Part shown: positions 57,978 through 64,000 of the stretch, piece after piece
How the letters are laid out: every line of letters begins with the position of its first letter
Numbering within the stretch: position 1 is the stretch's first letter
Notes under the pieces: generated by a model
Database searches by the model: none
What the model was told of the DNA's origin: nothing
The model's input: only the letters and a program-made list of their open reading frames with translations
Made by a program: the position numbers and the translations under genes
NCBI GenBank assembly: GCA_002633025.1
Contig: NMRB01000400.1
Coordinates: 217,097 to 281,096 of the forward strand
Length of the DNA: 64,000 bases
From: Notospermus geniculatus
Taxonomy: Eukaryota; Nemertea; Pilidiophora; Heteronemertea; Lineidae
Direction of reading: 5' to 3'

Positions 57978-58115
57978 TAATGGATGTACTTGTACTACAT
58001 TGAAGTTTTAATGGATGTACTTGTACTACATTGAAGTTTTAATGGATGTACTTGTACTACATTGAAGTTTTAATGGATGTACTTGTACTACATTGAACTT
58101 TTAATGGATGTACTT
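57978..58115 (+). repeat. 31-bp minisatellite, ~4.5 copies, starting at a MITE edge
   Basis: TGGATGTACTTGTACTACAT begins at 57981, 58012, 58043, 58074 and 58105. The array starts immediately at the right TTAA of the preceding MITE. Confidence 0.9.
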
Positions 58116-58502
58116 CCAAGACATTGCCTGACAGGTTTAACCTCTGATTAGTAGGTTGAACACCCATCCTGCAAAAAGTATGATTTTTAATGAACTTGTG
58201 AAGATCCTTTAAATGATAGTGGTAATTCGGGTAACTCTTCATTTTCTTTCTGATTGAAATAGGAGATAGCGGATATTGTTCGTCAAGGCATAAACCTCAT
58301 TAGTGGCTGATATCTAATGATGATATCATTTGATTAAAAAGTGAGGTGTCAGTTGTTAATTTATTCATCCAAGGAAAATGCGATCTTGGGTCGGACAATC
58401 ATCGATCTCTGTCACGGTGTTCTTTTTGTTCAGAAGGAAGGGCTTGGGGTATGAGTCGTAACAAAGGAATAGTTAGAAGAGGAGTCTTGATACATGTATA
58501 TA
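58116..58502. other. Non-coding stretch, nothing recognised
   Basis: No supported gene or repeat. Confidence 0.5.
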
Positions 58503-58983
58503 CAGCTCTGGAAAATTTTTTTACACCACCGCTGGTTGACTCACTCATTTTCCATTGAAATAGGTCCCACAGACTCTCCAAGCATTCTGTACGTACTGAT
58601 TTATTGTGTTGGTTAAATTGGTAAAACTTCACCAAGACAATATCAAACATAGAAATTGACTTCCCATAAATGAAGAAACAATGGAGCTGGTAAAAGGACC
58701 TTGTCAAAAGTTCTGACAAAAAGGAATGATATGAAGTGCGTACATTTACTGTGTAGTGTCCATTTTACATCGCTTCTAATCAAACCTAAATTCTGCAAGC
58801 AGCGTTTAAAGCATCCTCGGGACTTTATGCTTATAATTACAGCTAAAGCCCTGTTTGTACAAGGTAGCAAGTATATTGGAACACAATGTGGCATAAATGG
58901 GTGAATAAGACTTTTTGTGGGACCTACCTAAAGGGAAATGAGAGGAAATAACAGAGGTGGTCTAATAATTTTTTCCAGAGCTG
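58503..58983 (-). mobile_element. Tc1/mariner element with eroded transposase
   Basis: Termini CAGCTCTGGAAAA...ACACCACC and complement with CCAGAGCTG are flanked by TA (58501-58502 and 58984-58985). Minus-strand frames at 58643-58894 and 58399-58719 carry broken, frameshifted transposase-like segments. These include a stretch with NQHNKSVRTECLESLW that fits the region around the second catalytic Asp. It is not functional. Confidence 0.65.
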
Positions 58984-58985
58984 TA

Positions 58986-59976
58986 TTTTCTAATGTTTCA
59001 TCAGGGCGACTCAGCCTGGAGAAAAGACTATCCAAAAACAATAGCCTTTTTTCATTTTATAGGAGAACAAATGATGGAAATTTCATACAAACTAGTCTCA
59101 AAGAGCTTGCTTGGAACAGGTTACAAATCTGGTCATCAAATACTTTTTCCAAAGTTCATCAATATCCCTATTGTCCTCTGGACCTAAAAATCACAATTCC
59201 ATTTCTCTTGTCTAATCTTCCATTCAAAGTCACATTTAATTTCTCCAGAATTTCCAACAGAGCCTCATTATTTTTTATTTTCCACGAGGGCTGAATTCCT
59301 AAAATCATCCATTATCAAAACAAGATTTTCTTGGTCAAGAAAATCTATTAAAAATCACTTTGTACAGCCTCCATTCAGAATGAATCGATATAAAGATATA
59401 GGTATACTGTTACATTTTGATCTGCAGAGTTTGTCATTCCCCCTAAGTTTGAGGACTGTCTGGTTCAAATGAGAAAAAAATTATGACTTCATCTTAATTG
59501 TCCATCCTTTATGCCCAAGAGATTGAGTTCGTCACCAAAAAGTAAAGCCTACTGCAGGTTGAGACTCTAGTCCAGATAAAATCACCGTCTGACAAAGCCT
59601 AACTGGCACCAATCTCGTACCCAGCGTTCAACATTGCCACATTAAACTCTGGAAATGCCCAGACCGGTACTAATTAATGCATTGTTCAAGGCGGATGAAT
59701 TTCTGACCGTTGCACAAGCAATTGCGTGTAGGGATTCGAACGGAACGTTAACGGAATGTTAAAATAGTAGTATTTTTACAAATACTGGAACAAATTTTAT
59801 ATTTTGGTACGATTACTTTATCAAAATTATTTGTAAAATCGATGAGCACGAGAATCTTGTGCTGGGTTTAGCCGTTTTCAGAGGTCTTAGCCAAGGAACG
59901 ATGGTGGCGACCTCTTCAGATTGAACTGGCACAGCCAATCATCATCGATACAACATGAGGATGGGGGCTGACTGGA
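58986..59976. other. Non-coding stretch; holds an empty-site paralogue
   Basis: 59533-59608 is closely related to 60157-60219 plus 60476-60500, and it lacks the MITE that splits the latter. No gene was recognised. Confidence 0.55.
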
Positions 59977-60147
59977 AATAGGAGCAGTCAGCCGCGCATA
60001 CTGCCAACAGGTGGCAGCAAAGTCTTAGCGGACCAATGTACAGGAAAATCTGTGTGATTGCTGCTCGATCGATAATGACTGGGTCCGCTAGATGCATTGA
60101 ATTGGGCCTAGTGACACCTAGTGGTCAACTCGCTGACAGCTCCTATT
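59977..60147 (-). mobile_element. AATAGGAGC-ended MITE, reverse copy
   Basis: Reverse complement of 8377-8549, 171 bp, with the same termini. Confidence 0.7.
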
Positions 60148-60219
60148 GAATTCTCGACCAAAAAGTAAAGCACTACTGCAGGTTGAGACTCTAGTTCAGA
60201 TACAATAGCCGTCTGAGAA

Positions 60220-60475
60220 CAGGGGCGAAGCTTTTATGGCCTAGCGGAGCAAAACTGATTGTGTCTGGAGGGCGAAGTCGGAGGGGGTCTGGGGTCCTCC
60301 CCCAGAAAAAATTGAAAATCTACATCCTCTCAGATGCATTTTCCCCACATCTGACACCGCAATGACTTGGCCGGAAGAGAGAAAATGACCTTTTAGAGGA
60401 AAAATTTGCTCTGTCCCTATTTGGCCGGGGGGGGGGTTGCCTCCCTGCCCCCCCCCCGCACTAGCTACGCCCCTG
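60220..60475. mobile_element. hAT-like MITE with GAGAA TSD and known empty site
   Basis: Termini CAGGGGCGAAGC and GCTACGCCCCTG are flanked by GAGAA at 60215-60219 and 60476-60480. The related locus at 59591-59608 reads GACAAAGCCTAACTGGCAC without the insertion, which confirms the borders. The interior has GGGGTCTGGGGTCCTCCCCC and long G and C runs. Confidence 0.8.
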
Positions 60476-61200
60476 GAGAAAGCCTAACTGGCACAGACGA
60501 TTATTGAGACAACACTGAGAATGGGGCTGACTGGAAACTGAACACACAATCTTAGAGCCAGTGAAAGCACTGATATCTCCCACTGCCGCAGCCAGAGGTA
60601 TCCCAAGTCACCCCAGGGTCTAGACGAAAGAGTAATAATGACTAGAGTCAACATACACAATAATTACTTCGTATATGACTGAAGTCTGTCTCGTCTTTGA
60701 TATTGTTATTGCCAATATCAAAATAACGATCCCAATCTTGAAATTAAACCTCTTTCTTTTCATTTACTGATTGTGTGATGACCTCGCTGGCTAATACTGA
60801 CATGGGTAACGGACTCCCGCTCCTTCTTGCAATTAGATACTTTGTTTGATGGCCGACATCAATCAGAAAATCGATGGTGTCTCCTTGATAGAACCAATCA
60901 ACGGACGTGTTTGATGCGGACAGGTGTAGCGCACAAGTATTGTTGAAGTTGAAAATAGACTTGGATTGTTTCAGATAAGATTTTAATGACTCTGTTAATG
61001 ATTAAGAACTGTATGTACGTATCTTAAGTTTTATTGTAATGGGCGACGTTCCTGCAATTACCAAGCGCGAGTCCAATTAAGGACCTCCTTAATTCAACGT
61101 TGTAATTAGACCTCACATTTAATGGTTTAACTCTTTTAGAAGATGGCGAGATGCTTGTATGTAAAGTGAATTTAACAGAACATACTGTCTAGATACGACA
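60476..61200. other. Non-coding stretch, nothing recognised
   Basis: No supported gene or repeat beyond the flank of the MITE. Confidence 0.5.
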
Positions 61201-61598
61201 GTTTCTAATGCATTTTCCATTAAATGGAATACGGCAAAAGTTTCTAATACATTTTCCATTAAATGAAATGCGGCAGTAGTCTCTAAAGAAAGAGAAAGCA
61301 CAAAAATTGACACACAAAATGATGATAAACAGGAAGACAATTTCCAGAATCTTAGCAAATTTTCGACCCCAACTGGGGTCTTCTTCAGGCTGGCACTTTC
61401 AAGTCGAGCTACCAGAAGTGTAAACCTTCTGGTAGCTCGACTTGAAAGTGCCAGCCTGAAAAAGACCCCGGTTGGGGTCGAAAATTTGCTAAGTTTCTGG
61501 AAATTGACTTCCTGTTTATCATTTCTAATGCATTTTCCATTAAATGTAATACGGCAATAGTTTCTAATGCATTTTCCATTAAATGGAATACGGCAGTA
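61201..61598 (+). repeat. 39-bp tandem repeat (2+2 copies) interrupted by a large hairpin
   Basis: TTTCTAATGCATTTTCCATT units occupy 61201-61278 and 61521-61598. Between them, 61321-61520 is a hairpin with ~95-bp arms containing TCGACCCCAACTGGGGTC and CAGGCTGGCACTTTCAAGTC. It is related to the hairpins at 15501-15666 and 27865-28031. Confidence 0.8.
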
Positions 61599-61616
61599 GT
61601 AGGAGTTGGGGCTTCA

Positions 61617-61690
61617 AGGTTAGGGTCGGGGTTAGTGTTACAGGAAGGGTAAGGGTTAGGGGTAGCGTTAGGGTTAGGGTTCGGTTTGGA
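61617..61690 (+). repeat. Degenerate TTAGGG-like tract
   Basis: GTTAGGG, GGTTAGGGGTAGCG and GTTAGGGTTAGGGTTCGG occur in short succession. It resembles an interstitial telomere-like repeat but is too short and variable to say more. Confidence 0.6.
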
Positions 61691-62663
61691 GTGAAAATAT
61701 TGGGTGCCGTATCCTGTAAAACTTCCGTACCCCTACCCTGTGCCTTAAAAAACAGGTGGATGGCAGAAGATGATCTGGGCTCACATACTCAGTTTCATAT
61801 CTACACTTTGAACTCTACCAATTTTACCTTTGATTTGCTAGTCATCTGGACTGCAGAATGACGCAATACTGCACCAGCAGCATCAATTCCATAGAGTGAT
61901 TTTTATTGACATCACATGCACGGACAATAGTCCTCAAATTAACAAATAGGCATGATTTTTTTCATCTATGACATATGTCAACCAGCAAAATCACTGTGAC
62001 AAAGCGTGAAGCAGTGAATAGTCTCACCTAGCATGAAACCATTTGTCAAAACAGGTTTTTTTCTTTCTTATGAACCACGGCAAATAAAGAAACATAACCC
62101 CATAGACAATAGTCCTTAAATCAGTCAAAATGACAGCCACGTGGACAAAACACGCACAAGAGCCATCCTATCCTAATATTAGCGATACAATTAAACAGAG
62201 ATCATAACGTCTTCGTCATTTGCTCAACAACATCTATAACGAAATTCGGCCACGCTCAGCATACTTATAAGCCAGCCATGGACAATAACTTGACAGGTTG
62301 AATCATTGCCGGGGCCCAATAATGACCATGGTGATCTCACGAATTCAAATTGCTGGTCGAAGAACAAACACGAGGCTCCGAGAAGTGTCGAACACGTTTA
62401 GAGAGCTCTTAATCATGTTTACGCGTATGCTGGAAGACTGCGATCATACTGATTCCGCATGGAACTCGTGTCGTCTAAGTACTAATTTTGACACTGATGA
62501 ATGTCATACAATTACATCGCTAAAGACTGATTAATTCTTTAGCCATGCTCCCTGCCGGCTGCATAGCTAATAACATATAAAGTATAGAGGAAATGTGAGA
62601 CATGACACCAAGATGGGGTGTTAGTGTGGGTAGGACTGGACGTCCAGACTTTTTGTCTCTTCA
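61691..62663. other. Non-coding stretch, nothing recognised
   Basis: No supported gene or repeat. Confidence 0.5.
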
Positions 62664-63084
62664 CAGGAGCGGATCCGGGATTTGGGGAAAGAGGGGGCGC
62701 CCTGTGCTAGAAACATTGAAATCTGCGGTGAATTTCAATGATTTTTCGAAATTTCAGAATTTCACTGTCTAAAGGGAGTAAAAAATAAGAAGTGAGTAAT
62801 TTTGGGATTTTGCGCGAATTTTTCAATTTCTCAAATTTTTCACATTTTGAGAAATTTTCTTAAAACGACATGAAATTTTGCCTGATTTTTCGGGCGATAT
62901 TTCTCAAAATGGGAAAAAATTTTCTCCCAATTTCAATTTGAGAAATTGAAAAATTCGCGCAACATTCCAATATTTCCCACTTTTTATTTTCCACTTTATT
63001 TCTTACTCCCTGTCGATTTTACACAGATTTGTTAGCCAAAAAGGAAGGCGAGCGTCCGGAGCGCCCCCTCTGGACCCGCGCCTG
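62664..63084. mobile_element. hAT-like MITE carrying a nested GGGAGTAAG MITE
   Basis: Termini CAGGAGCGGATCCGGG and GGACCCGCGCCTG, with flanks CTTCA (62659-62663) and CTTAA (63085-63089), 4 of 5 matching. A GGGAGTAAA-ended MITE occupies 62774-63010, inserted later. Confidence 0.7.
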
Positions 63085-63708
63085 CTTAAGAGTTTTGTGT
63101 GCTCATGCGGGTCCAACAGTGGTCAGACATGTCTGTGGGTCCAGCCCTAGTGATGGAGGCATTTAACTAAGAAGCCAACTAGACACTAGCCATTAGCCAT
63201 GTCTTGACCCACACTGTCAGTGAAATATTGTCCAATATTGGTTATCAAAAGACGAAAGATTAGCATACGAACTAGACACATTCATAAATTCTCAAGAGAT
63301 GTGTTGGTAAATAACCTAGCCCTGTTTCCAAGGTGATTTGGGTGATTGAATATTTTGAAACCTTAGTACAGCATTATTATAGATATTCATTAAATATGTC
63401 GAGGGAATTTGATCACGGTTCACAGGTCTTTAATTCCGCATCGTAGACTTTGGTCCACAAACATGACTGATTTTTCTCATTTGTTTTATTATTGTTCACG
63501 TCTGACGACTAGCCGAATATTTCTAAATTTCAATTAGATGGAGGTAAACTTTTCCATTTAGATATTGAAGAAATCTGTTTCGGACCTGACAGAGATATGA
63601 TCCTTGATCTACATGTAAAATATATCATATTTTTTACCAATCGTTAGTACATGTAGGCTACCCCTCTTGAACAACTTGTTCGAATATGCGACTGATGAGG
63701 CAAGAAAG
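63085..63708. other. Non-coding stretch, nothing recognised
   Basis: No supported gene or repeat. Confidence 0.5.
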
Positions 63709-64000
63709 TATTTTGGTTCCCGAAGCCACCGCTAGGGCTGGAAGGCTTCGGCTCTGGCTGCCATTTTATTGCTGACGTCATTGTAGGAGTCCATTTTCCC
63801 GTAAAATTTCATTTTCCCCCGGTATAAAAAACGGCGATGATTTCGAGCTTTTGTTACAGATCTGCAACACATACAAACATTCTCATCAAGAAACTTCATC
63901 GGTGTTGCCATTTCGCGCGATTCGGCTTGTTCGATTACATTTAGCACCCATTGGCTGCGGTTACCCCATTCTAAAAATAACCCGTGATGTCAACATGATG
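63709..64000. mobile_element. Mutator-like MITE, left part (cut by window edge)
   Basis: It begins ATTTTGGTTCCCGAAGCCAC and follows the element at 41752-42084, in inverted internal orientation. It includes the minus-strand phrase KFYGKMDSYNDVSNKM and, upstream of it, KFLDENVC. The right terminus is outside the window. Confidence 0.65.

Noticed and set aside
61617-61690. True telomere or chromosome end
   Set aside because: The tract is short, degenerate and followed by more than 2 kb of ordinary sequence with MITEs.

Overview
This is animal (metazoan) genomic DNA, most likely from a marine invertebrate. The evidence is a set of intronless rhodopsin-class receptor genes, a two-exon remnant of an axonemal dynein heavy chain with a GT-AG intron, TTAGGG-like tracts, and a very dense cover of short palindromic DNA transposons (MITEs) with canonical target-site duplications (TSDs). 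I cannot name the species. Most of the 64 kb is non-coding and repeat-derived; only four genes are well supported.

Layout. 1-13.3 kb: a dynein heavy-chain fragment (1177-1548), TTAA-flanked, PIF/Harbinger-like and Mutator-like MITEs, a tRNA-derived SINE head, and local direct duplications at 4.5-5.8 kb and 6.4-7.6 kb. 13.45-39.26 kb: a large head-to-tail tandem duplication, unit A 13448-25697 and unit B 25698-39259. Its proximal break lies inside a 236-bp hAT-like MITE. Each unit carries two intronless G-protein-coupled receptor genes on the + strand, R1 then R2 (A: 21570-22694 and 24148-25266; B: 34484-35608 and 37716-38834). R1 and R2 are themselves related, so an old gene duplication is nested in a recent block duplication. 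39.3-64 kb: no convincing gene; it holds further hAT-, Mutator-, Tc1/mariner-, pogo- and TTAA-type elements, two eroded Tc1 transposases, several minisatellites, and a second tandem block (54582-57640) whose junction is exactly at a single N.

How the genes relate. The receptors look like invertebrate neuropeptide receptors of the FMRFamide-receptor type. They lack the acidic residue of the DRY motif (CQRY or CHRY), the proline of NPxxY, and the usual cysteine at the top of TM3. Both receptor types abut MITEs at their 3' ends: a TTAA element starts at the R1 stop codon, and the nearest AATAAA signals downstream of R1 and R2 both lie in MITE sequence. MITE presence/absence differences between units A and B show at least five insertions or losses since the copies diverged; these could be paralogue differences or, if the assembly joined two haplotypes, allelic ones. 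Single Ns at 13352, 19796 and 56181 and an 863-base N gap at 32101-32963 make that alternative worth testing.
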